NCBI GenBank assembly: GCA_025618425.1
Contig: CM046851.1
Location: forward strand, 30,175,254 to 30,239,253
Direction: 5' to 3'
From: Heliocidaris tuberculata
Taxonomy: Eukaryota > Echinodermata > Echinoidea > Camarodonta > Echinometridae
DNA length: 64,000 bases
Program-made: the position numbers and the translations under genes
Notes under the pieces: model-generated
Told to the model about the DNA's origin: nothing
The model's input: only the letters and a program-made list of their open reading frames with translations
Database searches by the model: none
Shown here: piece after piece, positions 1 to 11,046 of the stretch
Numbering within the stretch: position 1 is the first letter of the stretch
How the letters are laid out: every line of letters begins with the position of its first letter

Positions 1-2
1 AT

Positions 3-1559
3 AGCGCCCTTCTCAATTCCACTTCTCCTACTGGTTTAGGGATTGCGAGTTGGGCGCTTGCTGGTACGGTCACTCGACCTCCCGTCTGTGCTGCCTCCTC
101 TATGTCTACTGCCATAGGGAGCTCCACTCAGGCGTGTACCGGCACTGTCTCCGGACAGTCTTCTGCTCTCACGACCTCTATGTCTACTGCCATAGTGACG
201 GAGAAGCGGAAACCCGCTGGGTCTGCCCAGCTGACTCTCCCCGTTTCGACGGGGGGACAGCTGCGCGGTCACACCTCAACGGGGCTGCTTAGCAGCAAAC
301 CGCCCCAGTCTTCCTCCTCTTGTAGGGCACAGCTGGCGGGGCGGGTGGTCCCAAGCGCTGTTTCCCGACAGCCGCCGGGCCTCGGTCATAACCTGACCTC
401 TTCTGCCTCACCACTCCCTAAGTCCTCTCGGCCACCTGGTGTGACCGGGTCCGGGGCTTGCGGGCATATACGCGCTGCCGCCCTATGTTTGTCCGCTCCC
501 GTTGGTGATCCGTCTATCTCACCCGCCACTCTTGTGCATGGTGTGAGTGTGACCGAGGCAGCACCCCTTTCATGCGGTATGTCTGCTTCTGTTCAACCGG
601 GAGGCTCTGATGTTTCGCATCAGCCTGTTTCCTCCCGTGCTGGGAAGCGAGGCTCGACTGCTGGCGATGTTATTCCCAGCAAGAAGCCTAAGGCCAAAAA
701 GAAGAAGTCTAAGAAGGATAAATCTTCGACGGACTCGTCTTCTCAGGCAGAGCTTTTGAGCCTGATGAGGGCCTTTGCTGAGCAGCAGGGCTGGAGTCTC
801 ACTCCCACACCTAGCTTGGCGTCTGAGTCTGGCCCTCTGTCGGTGGATGGTTCGGTTTCCGTCCCTAACCCCGACCCTGGTCACATCATACCGGCTTCGG
901 TTTCTGTTGTGGCTCCTCCTTCCCCTCCGCCGGCGGCACTTGGTGCCCCGCCTGGGGAGGAGTCTCTGTTGGACCCGTTGGCATACCAGTCTTCCTTTCA
1001 GACTGAGCCCGATAGTGACTCTGTGTCGCAAGCTTCGGCTGTGACTTCGTCTACTTCCCAGGCCGCGGTGAGCCGCAGGCCTTGCAGGTGTTAGCCTCTG
1101 ATGCTAAAGCCCTGCTGGAAAAGTATTTGCCGGAGTCTTTTTGTCAGGCTCAGCCTGACCGAAATCCGGCCTTGTTGCTGTTCAGACAGCAGGGTCCTCC
1201 CCCTGGCATCCCCCTTACGGAGGACTTCAAAGGGGAGTTTGACAGAGTAGCATCCCGGGATGTGTCTTCTTTGCCTAAGCTCGGAGTCGGTCAAGCCTTC
1301 TCTTTCAAGCCTGAAGATGCCCAGGGCTTCTTCTCGGCTAAGTCCTTTTCCCCGGACTTGCCGCAAGGATGATACTAGGGGCATTAGTACTTCCTGGGCT
1401 CTTTTTCAGGGTGTGTCACTTGTTGACATTATGAAGGCTGCCTACTGGCGTTCCCCCAATTCGTTCATCTCCTTTTATCTAAGAGATATTTTGTCTGATG
1501 AAGGATCCTTCTCTACTGTGACGTTGAGAGCGGCAATGTCTTCACTGGGGCCTCATTAA
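3..1559 (+). pseudogene. gag-like ORF fused to tyrosine recombinase C-terminus (frameshifted)
   Basis: The frame is open from the window edge to 1094 and is Ser/Pro/Thr-rich, with a lysine-rich stretch (KKPKAKKKKSKKDKSS) around 685-735, as in nucleic-acid-binding gag proteins. Near 1060 the likely product shifts frame and continues as ALQVLASDAKALLEKYLPES to 1372. From about 1368 a third frame reads DDTRGISTSWALFQGVSL and AAYWRSPNSFISFYLRDI. This is the C-terminal helix region of a tyrosine recombinase: the Arg of HxxR, the Trp position, and a Tyr in FYLRD that should be the nucleophile. Asp (codon 1368-1370) stands where the catalytic His is expected, so a deletion breakpoint probably lies in that codon. 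Two frame changes and the missing core make this a pseudogene. The gag assignment is weaker than the recombinase assignment. Confidence 0.65.
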
Positions 1560-1604
1560 CCTTCCTCTTTGGGACATGCCACCCGTTTTTGAGTGGGTGT
1601 TGGT

Positions 1605-1941
1605 CTAGCATAATAGGTAGATACATTGATTTATTGTAGTAAATCATTAAAATCAGAACTGATTTTATTATTTGCTAGATAAATCTATGTATCTACCTAT
1701 GCCCCTCCCTCCTCCCCTCTCCTTGCCTAGCAACATGTCCGAGGTTTGTTTTGGGGCTGCTCGTTAAGAGGACGCGTGCGTCTTGCAACGTGCACGGAGG
1801 AAGGCGATGTCCTGGGTGGGGGGATATGCACAATTTGTGACTTTTTGTACTCGAATGGCTTGCGTAGTCGGAGACTAGCATGATAGGTAGATACATAGAT
1901 TTATCTAGCAAATAATAAAATCAGTTCTGATTTTAATGATT
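1605..1941. repeat. DIRS-type terminal inverted repeats with hairpin
   Basis: Bases 1642-1700 are the exact reverse complement of 1883-1941 (59 of 59 bases by direct comparison). In addition, 1605-1650 pairs imperfectly with 1655-1702, so the left copy is itself a hairpin of about 45-bp arms centred on an AATCAGAACTGATT core. The about 180-bp spacer (1701-1882) is GC-richer and holds no ORF. It may be the internal complementary region or terminal part of the DIRS element. Confidence 0.7.
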
Positions 1942-3434
1942 ATTATTATTAATTCTTATTATTGTTATTGTAATTATTATCATTATATTTTATTATCATT
2001 ATTATCATTAATGTTCAGACTAAAGAATCAAAGTAGAAAAAATCAAGGTTTTCATGTTGATATACATGTATATCCATTTTCAGCTTGTTTTATAAACTAT
2101 TTTCAGAAGCACATTTCCATTGGCCAATTACATTACATATATTATACGATAGCTAATAACGATTTGATCATAATTGTATAGGGTTACGCATTCAATTTAG
2201 AGGATTAAGCAAGAGGAATATAAAAAGTGAAAACAGAATTATTAGGTCAAGAAACTTAATAATAAATAAAAAGACTCTACACATGACTTGCCAAGTACAT
2301 ATGCGCTTGACCATTTGTTAGTTAGTCGGGCAATATTTAAAGATTAAACTAGAATCATATTTGGAATAATATTAGGTGAGACTGAGGACACATGCAAGTT
2401 AGGTTATGACAGGAAAAATATAGATTATCCAAATTGTATTTTTCAATTAGCATAAACTGTTCATGTTTTGGGGTCACGTGTGTGACATCAGAATTACCTA
2501 ATTATGCATGTTAATTATTACATAATGCATAGGCAAATTTTCTTTTTCCTTCAACTTAATTACTTGCAAAAGGACCTGGGAAGAATATGATTTCACTATA
2601 TAGTGGCAACACCTATTAAAGCTCATACTAAGAGATGACTATTATACAGTGAATAAAAGATTTTTTTTTTTTTTTTATGCCAATGTAATTGTATGCAAAT
2701 TAGAATAATTGGATCTTCAATTAACTTTAGACATTACTCTTCAAGAACATACTATTCAAAAACAGCAAGAAGGAACTTCATTTTTGCCAAAAAAAAACTT
2801 TCACTTTACAAAGAATGCCCCTGCTCAACTGTAATTAACTAGTCATTTCGCTTTTAAAGATGATATTATATTGATTGTAGAATATAATTCGAATTACCGG
2901 AATTAAACAAAGTTTAAATATGTATATCAGGGCATGCAGGATTGTCTGAATATATCAAACAATGCAAAGACATATTTCAGTAGTTTGCTCTACTAGCAAA
3001 ACAACACCATGAAGAAGTGAATGATGTGACATAATATAGCAAAATCAGCTGTATTTATGTTATATAAGCATTATAATTTGATAACCTGCTCAACCATCAT
3101 GACCGTAACATGTTTTCCATCTTTTCAGCCCTTTCTATCAGCAAAAGAGAGCTGGAAATATGAATTTTCACGGTTAATATGTATACTGGCAATATAATAA
3201 TATCATATTTTATTAGTATAGTACATGTAGTATAATAGATTTTGTGGAATTCCAGTTTAGGATATGTTAGGTAGTTCATTTTTACAAATACACAAAAAAA
3301 AAACATTATGAACAATTATCTAAAAATGCCTAACTAGTATAGGCAATATATGCAATCATAAGAGCATTTAGTGACATCCTGCTATCTTTTCTGGACAATT
3401 TACTTTATAAAGAAACATTATCAATGAGTATATG
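1942..3434. other. AT-rich non-coding DNA
   Basis: I see no supported gene. An ATT/ATC-rich low-complexity stretch follows the DIRS end (1936-2010). Several A or T homopolymers occur (for example 2661-2676). Short ORFs here have no recognisable similarity and a composition expected by chance. Confidence 0.6.
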
Positions 3435-3756
3435 CAGGGGCGGATCCAGGATTTTGTATAAGGGGGGGGGCACTCACGTGCAGGATTGTCAACTTTGGGA
3501 AACTGCATGGAGGGAGATCCGAATTTTTGGTCTCGCCAGCCCTCCAAATGTCGCTCAGTGGAAGCGGGCGATGTTATGGGGTCCAGTTTCCCTCCATAAT
3601 TCTCTGACAAGCGAGAAAAAAAAAAGAAGAAAAAAGAAAAAAGGTTTTCTGTTCTAAAAAGGTGGGGGGGGGGGCACAATAAAAAAGGGGGGCATTGTTT
3701 TCCTTCAAAAGGGGGGCACGGGTCGGGATTGCCCCCCCCCCCTAAATCCGCCACTG
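3435..3756. mobile_element. hAT-type MITE with 8-bp target duplication
   Basis: The element begins CAGGGGCGGATCCAGG and ends with the inverse of CAGTGGCGGATTTAGG. It is flanked by the same 8 bases, AGTATATG, at 3427-3434 and 3757-3764. Eight-base target duplications with CAG-type termini are the hAT signature. At 322 bp, with G and C runs and no coding capacity, it is a non-autonomous MITE. Confidence 0.8.
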
Positions 3757-4815
3757 AGTATATGATTGGCCAGATCAATATAGGCAGAATTGGCAGTGTG
3801 ACATTATATTTTCACAACTGTTTAACACATTTAGAATTACAGCTAAAAACTGTCACCATGTGCAGATGATTCAAAATTATACGCTTCGCCTCCCCGGAGG
3901 CGCCACTTGCCTTCATAGAATATCATTCTGGTGCCTGTTGGGGGAGGGGGTGACAAAATTTTTTTCGCCAGCCCTCCAAAAAGTCTCTCAGTGGGGGGGG
4001 GGGGGGGGGGTGTTATGGGGTCAAGTTTCCCTCCATAATTCTCTGACAAGCGAAAAAAAAAGAAAAAAAAGTTTTCTGTTCTAAAGGGGGGGGGGGGGCA
4101 CAATAAAAAAGGGAGGCATTGTTTTCTTTCAATGTGGGGGGGGGGGCACGGGCCGGAATTGCCCCCCCCCCCTAAATCCGCCACTGAGTATTATGATTGG
4201 CCAGATCGATATAGGCAGAATAGGCCGTGTGACATATTTTCACAACTGTTTAACACCTTTGGGATTACAGCTGAAAACTGTCATCATGTGCAGATGATTC
4301 AAAATTATACGCTTCGGAGGCGACACTTGCCTGCATAGAATCTCATTCTGGTGCCTGTTGGGGGAGGGAGTGACCAAAAAAAAAAAAATTCGCCAGCCCT
4401 CCAAAAAGTCGCCCAGTGGGGGGGGGGGGGTGTTATGGGGTCCAGTTTCCCTCCATAATTCTCTGATAAGGGGGGAAAAAAGAAGAAAAGGTTTTCTGTT
4501 CTAAAGGGGGGGGGGGGGGCACAATAAAAAAAGTGGGGCACAGTAAAAAAAAGGGGGCATTGTTTTCTTTCAAAAGGGAGGGGGCACGGGCCGGGATTGC
4601 CCCCCCCCCCCAAATCCGCCACTGAGTATATGATTGGCAAGATCGATGTAGGCAGAATAGGCAGTGTGACATATTTTCACAACTGTTTAACACCTTTGGA
4701 ATTACAGCTGAAAACTGTCATCATGAGTAGATAACTCAAAATTATACCCTTCATGCCCTTCGCCTCCCCGAAGGCGCCACTTGCCTGCATAGAATCTCAT
4801 TCTGGTGCCTGTTGC
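3516..4815. repeat. About 430-bp tandem triplication spanning MITE interior and flank
   Basis: The block from the MITE interior (CGCCAGCCCTCC) through its right end (CCACTGAGTA at 3751, 4181 and 4619) and about 190 bp of flank (to GGTGCCTGTTG) is repeated three times, with periods of about 430 and 438 bp. Each repeat junction joins flank GCCTGTTG to a G-run inside the MITE. After the third copy the flank continues into unique sequence (CCTTGGATACC). Several G/C and A homopolymers differ in length between copies. No coding function; ORFs here are repeats read through. Confidence 0.75.
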
Positions 4816-4877
4816 CTTGGATACCTTCGTATCTCTTGGAGATCAGGAGTGGTAAGGTCTTCGATGATGAAGAACTT

Positions 4878-5145
4878 TTACTTCTTCAAAACATCGCGAG
4901 CTTTCTTTATAAAATGAATTTTCACAAGGATGTGGTGCGATTTCCCTTGCACTTTTCTTCCATCGCGATGGGCAAGCTCTACTTTTAATTCTATTCCGAA
5001 ATGACGTCGAAGCTTATCTTCGGCTACTGCGATGCAAACCTCTCTTTGCTCGTGTTTCGTAGGTGGTGCTGGTCCGGATCCAGTATCAGGTTGAGCCTGA
5101 GGTTGAAGTTGAGGTTCGTCGATGCCCACGACACGAATATTGTTA
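4878..5145 (-). pseudogene. LINE ORF1 C-terminal fragment (L1-ORF1p-like RNA-binding domain)
   Basis: The minus-strand frame reads NNIRVVGIDEP, then EVCIAVAEDKLRRHFGIELK and VELAHRDGRKVQGKSHHILV, ending at RDVLKK. This matches the layout of ORF1 proteins of LINEs: a domain starting NNIRxxGI followed by an AHR-x-G-K core and a basic end. The part before NNIRVVGI is lost; sequence beyond about 5140 belongs to a plus-strand LINE. The N-terminal coiled-coil half of an ORF1 on the same strand lies at 13449-13850, just past the other end of that LINE stack. The two may be halves of one ORF1 split by the insertion. Confidence 0.55.
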
Positions 5146-5159
5146 AAATGATGAATATT

Positions 5160-6986
5160 TTTACGTAATATGGCGCAACAACATAACTTTGCTTTCCACT
5201 CTCTCAGCTTTAACGAACTTTACGATAAAACAACTTACTCCGAAATAAATTCCATAATGACATAGCATATGAAAATTCAATTGTCAAATCCATTGATAAC
5301 CAGGACTAGATACATTTGTTCATGAACCGGACCCAAACGACACTGATTTGAAATATATTCCCACTACTTATTATACTGAAAATCAACTTGCTTCTAAATA
5401 CCCCCCTCATGCCAGCTCAGACCTCTTTTTCCTTCATTGTAACATACGAAGTGCTAGCAAAAATCTCGAGAAACTGTCTATACTTTTAGAAAAATGGAAA
5501 TTAATTTGCTCGGTAATTGGCTTGACCGAAAAATGGTTCTCAGAAGCACCAAGTTCTCTTCCATCCATCCTGAACTATGACATAGTTTTTAACAACAGAA
5601 TAGGAAAGATAGGCGGTGGTGTGGCATTATACATATCAAATAAAATCACATACACATAGCGAAAAGAACTTTACTACATGAACGAAACAATAGAGACTGT
5701 ATTTGCTGAATTATATATGCCCAATCACAAAAATATTATAGTTGGAGCAATTTACAAACCTCCGCAATCAAAAGAAACCGAATTTATAGCTGCTATAAAT
5801 GAACTACTAGCAAATCCCGTTTTATCAAATAAGGACTGTTTTTTGATGGGGGATTATAATACAAATTTACTAACCAGAAATTCAAGTCCATACTGCCAGA
5901 ACTTTCTAGAAACTTTTATGACAAACTCCTTTCTACTGCTCATCACCAAACCCACTAGAATCACCGACCACTCACTCATCCACACCCATCGACAACAAAT
6001 AATGTAACCCCCTTCTCGAGACTGGCATAATTTTATCTGATTTATCCGACCACTACCCTATATTTACTTGTTACCCACAAACACACGTTAACCCGACACC
6101 TACTAACACGTACACTCGTAAATTAACCGAACACAACCTCGTAAACTTAAAAGAAAACTTAAAAGATAACACTGACTGGTCTGACGTATACGACTCCCAA
6201 GAACCGAACGAAGCATTTAATCTTCTTATGCGTCATATCTCAACCACTTTAGATGCGATCATACCCCATACTAAAAAAGAGTCTTTCAATCGCAAAAAAC
6301 AAAAACAAAAACAAAGACAAAAACAAACTGCCAAGACATCCATGGATCACAAATAACATTTTACGATCAATTAATAGGAAAAATAACATTTACCTAAAAT
6401 AAATATCCAAACCAACAGAAAAAAATAAATGTAAATACATCACTTATAAAAATAGACTTACCAATATTCTGCGGCTTGAAAAGAAAACTTATTACGCACC
6501 AAACAACTCAGTAACTTTAAAAATGACACAAAAAATACTTGGAAAATTATAAATGGCGTCCTCAACCGAAAGAAAAAAGCTTCTGCCAAATCTCGCATAA
6601 AAATTAATGACCAAAATGTAGATAAACCAAATGGTTTTAACGAGTATTTTTCTAATGTAGGACTAAACCTAGCCTAGAAAATCCCACCTTCGGAAAAGTC
6701 ATTCAAGGACTTTCTGCACCACCCAAATCATCCTCTATATTCTTCGCACCTGTTCTCGAAACAGAAATAAGTGATATTGTACACTGTTGTACATAATCTT
6801 AGCAACAAGAAAAGCTCCGGCCACGATTGCATTGATAACATTCTCCTATTAAAAACATTGTTCCTGAAATATCTGAGCCATTATCGCACGTTTTTAATTT
6901 ATCACTTCAGACAGGTATTGTACCCGATGACATGAAGCTAGCTAAAGTAGTACCGATTCATAAAAAGGAAGACACTCAGGAATTAA

Positions 6987-6987
<1 letters not shown>
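5160..6987 (+). pseudogene. CR1/Jockey-like LINE fragment A: endonuclease and start of RT
   Basis: An endonuclease/RT ORF is recognisable across several frames. Segments include YYTENQLASKYPPHASSD, LFFLHCNIRSASKN, a GLTEKWFSE segment and GGGVALYISN, then NIIVGAIYKPPQSKETEF, LMGDYNTNLL, and later LSDLSDHYPIF (the SDH motif). An in-frame TAG interrupts at 5657. Frameshifts near 5995 and beyond carry the reading into a basic linker (6280-6350) and to MKLAKVVPIHKKEDTQEL at the start of the RT domain. There it is cut by a TA microsatellite at 6988. Fragment C (11047 onward) starts a little further into the RT and may be the rest of this copy. Dead element. Confidence 0.75.

Positions 6988-7019
<32 letters not shown>
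6988..7019. repeat. (TA)n microsatellite
   Basis: An uninterrupted TA run sits at the junction between LINE fragment A and a minus-strand LINE 3' end. It may be the 3' tail of that minus-strand element. Confidence 0.85.
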
Positions 7020-7020
<1 letters not shown>

Positions 7021-7535
7021 CGGATTTTATTGAGCTAAAAACTATCAAAAACAAGGACAAACGGTCCAAAGGCCGATATTTGTCTTGTGTACAAATTAAA
7101 ATTGTATACATGTACACATGAAGATGACATGATAAATATAATAAAAAATAATGAATTACAGTAAATAAGATAGATATAACATGTAACAATACATTAAGTT
7201 ACTCCCAAGTAGTAAATTGTTTAGGGGAAGAGAAAAATAGCAGAAGGAGGAGGGAAAAAAAGGAGAGAAGGAGAAAGAGAAAGAAAGGGAGGAGAAGAGA
7301 ACACAAGCTAGGAGAAGGGGAGTAACTATCAAGTAATTAAAAAGAAAAAAAAGTATAAATACAAGTACAAGTATAAAGTGCTTACTATATAAAGAAATCA
7401 CTGGAACTAAGCACATACTGAGATTTCATGCAGAAATGTGGCACCTTACTTATACACATAGGGTGTTCTTACTGTCACAACTGTTACCGGTTACTACCTG
7501 CCAGTGCCATAAAAGAATTTTGAATTTTGAATTAC
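7020..7535 (-). mobile_element. Truncated LINE 3' ends (minus strand, then a plus-strand scrap)
   Basis: Read on the minus strand, 7020-7415 is pyrimidine-rich and ends TAGCTCAATAAAATCCGC before the TA run. This is the form of a CR1-like 3' UTR with polyadenylation-like signal and short repeated tail. At about 7440-7535 the plus strand ends ATAAAAGAATTTTGAATTTTGAATT, a tail of the same type in the opposite orientation. Neither has protein-coding sequence left. Confidence 0.4.
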
Positions 7536-7744
7536 GGCAAGGTAGTAGGCATAAATGTCACTATTCCTCAACTGATGAAGATTGAGCAAAGAGCTAAGAA
7601 TCCCTTATATTGCCAAAATGTAACATACAGTGCATGTAATTCCCCAAGGAGTATAAAGTTAAGAGAAGGAATAGAAACAGAGTAAGAAAGAGAGGGAAGT
7701 AATGTCACTTCTAACTTGTTTATCTAAACTACGTACTTGAAAAA

Positions 7745-10599
7745 AAATTATATACACTAGAACCATGGAATTCCTTCAGAAACGATTTGCACTATGACAA
7801 CCAGATCGTGAATGCTTTAAACTCAAAAGTAAATGAACTACAATATATCGTAGATCCAAATGACCCCCTATTAGAATCAGTAGCGTCTAGATATTACACA
7901 GAAAATCAATTTGTTAAGACATTAAATCCACATCTTAAGGAATTTGCATTAGCACATTCTAATATTCGCAGCTTGAATAGGAATCATGAAAATCTTAAAC
8001 TACTTCTAGAAAACCTTGATTCAGCCCATCAATTATTGGCCTGACAGAAACTTGGCTCACTGACATTCCAACTTCACTGCACTTTCTTCCCAATTATGAA
8101 TTAGTCACTAATAGTAGGATCAATAGAATGGGAGGCGGAGTGGCCTTATACATCCATACAAAATATAATTACACGAAAATCAACAATTTGACTACAATGA
8201 ACAACACAATGGAAACTCTCTTCATTGAAATCGACATAGCGAGAAGTAAGAACATCATAATTGGGGTGATTTACAGACCCCCTCAATCCAATCCAAACGA
8301 TTTTACTACATATTTCAATGAAATGCTATCGCTTCCGATTCCAAAAGATAAGCATTGTTTCATACTAGGAGACTTCAACGTTAATCTGTTGCACTCTCAT
8401 TCTAATTCGGTATCACAAGCTTTTCTTGAAATAATTCCTTTGCCCCCCTAATAATAAAACCGACTCGAATTGCGGAGTAATCAGCCACTCTAATAGACAA
8501 TATTATCACTAATGTTCAACCTCTCCCCGAATCCGGCATAGTTCTATCTGATCTCACTGATCATTTTCCTGTTGTTTAATGCTTTTATGAACACAATCAC
8601 ATCGCACCTCAATACACACATCCCCCTCCGTGAAAAGAATCGCTCCAGCTATAAAAAAAAGTACCGAGGGCGCCTTGGCTCTCAAAATCTTTACTGAAAT
8701 CAATCAACCGAAAAAATAACATGTTTTATAAATCAAAAACCGATCCATCACTAAAGAAAAAGTATGAAACCTACAGAAACACTCTTACTCGTATTCTCCG
8801 TCTAGAAAAAAAGAAGTATTTTACAAACAAATTTAATGAACATAAAAACGACATTAAACAAACATGGAAAATTATCAACGTACTGAATAAAGGCTCAACT
8901 AAAGCTCAAATTTTTCACAAATTGAACAAAGCGGTTGTGTCATTTCTGAACCTAACCGTCTAGCCGAAATTTTTAACACATACTTTGCAAACATTGGAGA
9001 GAACTTGGCCAAAAACATTCCTCCTATAGACGAATCATTTTTCAATTATCTGGATAACCCAGTCTCAAACACGATCTTTTTCACTCCCGTCACTGTTTAT
9101 GAAGTATGTAATATAATAAATGATCTACCAAATAAAAAAAGCCACGGCCACGATAGTCTAGACAACTGTATACTAAAACAAATAGTATTTCAAATAGCAG
9201 AACCCCTAATGCACATTTTTAATCTGTCTCTAAACTCATGAGTGGTTCCCATCAAAATGAAAACTGCAAAAGTCGTCCCTATATTTAAAAAAGGAAATAA
9301 ACTCAGCCTAAGTAATTACAGACCCATCTCACTCCTAACTTCACTATCGAAAATCCTTGAAAGAAATTATATACAAACGTACGGTATCCTTTCTTAAAGA
9401 CAACAATATTTTTTGCAACTTCCAATTTGGATTCAGAGAAAAACACAGCACTTCCCAAGCAGTCTTAACTCTTATTAACACAATAGCCAGCGCTATCGAT
9501 AAAGCATCACACACGGTTGGAACCTTCCTGGACTTCTCCAAGGCCTTTGATACTATTGATCACACTATTTTATTATATAAATTATCCCATTACGGGATCA
9601 GAGGAAAGGCCTTCGAGTGGTTCAGGAACTACCTTTCTAATAGAAACCAATATGTATCACTCAAAGGGTACAGTTCTTCTATTAAACCAGTAAATTGTGG
9701 AGTACCACAGGGATCTCTCCTTGGTCCCTTGCTTTTTATCTTATACATCAATGACTTTTATAAATCTTCCTCCATTTTATCTTACATATTGTTTGCTGAT
9801 GATTTCAATCTCTTTTTCTCCCATCGAGACCCAGCAATTTTACTTTCAACAGTCAATTCCGAGCTGAAACTTGTTACGGACTGGATAAAGGCGAATAAGT
9901 TGTCTCTAAACATAAAGAAAACAAATCACATGCTTTTCAGCAATACTCTTCAATCCCTGCCTGGTAATATTCTTTTTGATAACATACCTATCGAAAAAGT
10001 GAAAACTACAAAATTCTTAGGTATAATAATTGACGATAAGCTCTCCTGGAAACCACATACTGATAACTTGTCAAAACTGATTTCGAGAAACATAGGAGTA
10101 ATTAACAAGCTGAAATATCAATTCCCATCCTTTATTTTGTTGTATCTTTACTTAACCTTATGTTTTCCATATCTTAATTATGGAATTTTAGCATGGGGCA
10201 ACTCTACCGCACAACAATTAAACAGATTACTACTTCTTCAAAAAAGGCCATGAGGATTGTGTCTCTTACAGGTTATCTCTCACATACTGACCAGCTCTTT
10301 CATAATAATAAAGTTCTCAAGGTTTCTGACTTATACCTTTATAATCTGGGTCAATTTATGTTCCAACTAATCAATAATGAACTTCCAAATGCTCTCTCAG
10401 ACCTTTTCACAACTAACAATACACTCCACAACTACCCAACAAGACGATCAAACTTTTCCATCTTCCCCGCACGAGAACGCTCTTAGCGCACAAAACCTTC
10501 GTCTTTACAGGTCCCAAATTTTGGAACAGTCTCGATCCAAACCTTAAAGAAATAGAGAGAGACTGCACCGTTTCAAAAAACCGAAATCTCTTTTGCTAA
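7745..10599 (+). pseudogene. CR1/Jockey-like LINE B: near-complete endonuclease-RT ORF, frameshifted
   Basis: The endonuclease region (7760-8560) shows YYTENQF, LAHSNIRSLNRNHENL, GGGVALYIHTKYN, NIIIGVIYRPPQSNPNDF and ILGDFNVNLLHS. The RT region (8960-10250) shows KVVPIFKKGN, SNYRPISLLTSLSKILE, FGFREKHSTSQAVL, FLDFSKAFDTIDHTIL (catalytic Asp), GVPQGSLLGPLLF and FADD at 9792-9803. It then runs through TKFLGIIIDDKLSWKPH to a C-terminal tail NTLHNYPTRR and FVFTGPKFWNSLDPNLK, ending at the stop 10597-10599. At least five frame changes separate the segments, so the copy cannot make protein even though the RT core (9357-10253) is open. EN-RT order and motifs place it in the Jockey/CR1 group; the exact clade is not resolved. 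Confidence 0.85.
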
Positions 10600-11046
10600 A
10601 ACCATATACTAAAATGCTGCATGGTAGCTGATCTCGATCTGCACTTCGCTTCTCTCTTCACTCTTCTCTCTTCTCTTTTCTCTCTTCTCTCTCTCTCTCT
10701 CCCTTCCACTCTCTATAATTAGTTAATCTTTTTATGTTCCCCTCTGTTTCCATCCGCTGATTTCCGTCCTCTCTTTGTTTCTTCTCATCTTAATCTCACA
10801 ATTCTACTTTCCAGCTCCTTTTCTTTGCTAAATGAGGACCTAACTCGACAAGCCTCGCTTTTAATAGGTTCCCCCACAAGTGTATACTGTATGCTTTTAT
10901 TACCTCTACTGGAAGATGTTTATTATACTGAGCTGTTATTATATATATATTATCCTTTGTATTATGCCATTTGATTTATATGCTTATATTTTGCTTTCTC
11001 AAGTACAAATGTAAACCGATCGTGGAAACAAATAAAATCAAATCAA
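10600..11046 (+). mobile_element. 3' UTR and tail of LINE B
   Basis: The segment starts at GCTGCATGGTAGCTG, continues through a CT-rich tract (10650-10720), and ends at AACAAATAAAATCAAATCAAAC, a short repeated tail with an AATAAA-like signal. The same 3' UTR recurs at 63783-64000, which confirms it as part of a repeat family. Confidence 0.7.

Larger units (their letters stand above)
1..1941 (+). mobile_element. DIRS-like tyrosine-recombinase retroelement, 3' part, internally deleted
   Basis: The window opens inside a retroelement. A gag-like reading frame runs to about position 1365 and is followed directly by the C-terminal end of a tyrosine recombinase (to 1559). A terminal inverted-repeat region follows (1605-1700 and 1883-1941). 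DIRS elements carry gag, reverse transcriptase/RNase H and a tyrosine recombinase between inverted or split repeats, so the order fits a DIRS element that lost its whole central part. No reverse transcriptase is visible. The 5' end lies outside the window. The class assignment rests on the recombinase tail and the inverted terminal repeats. Confidence 0.65.

Noticed and set aside
3368..4693. Overlapping ORFs with poly-Gly, poly-Pro and poly-Phe
   Set aside because: They follow homopolymer runs of the triplicated MITE and change frame between copies.
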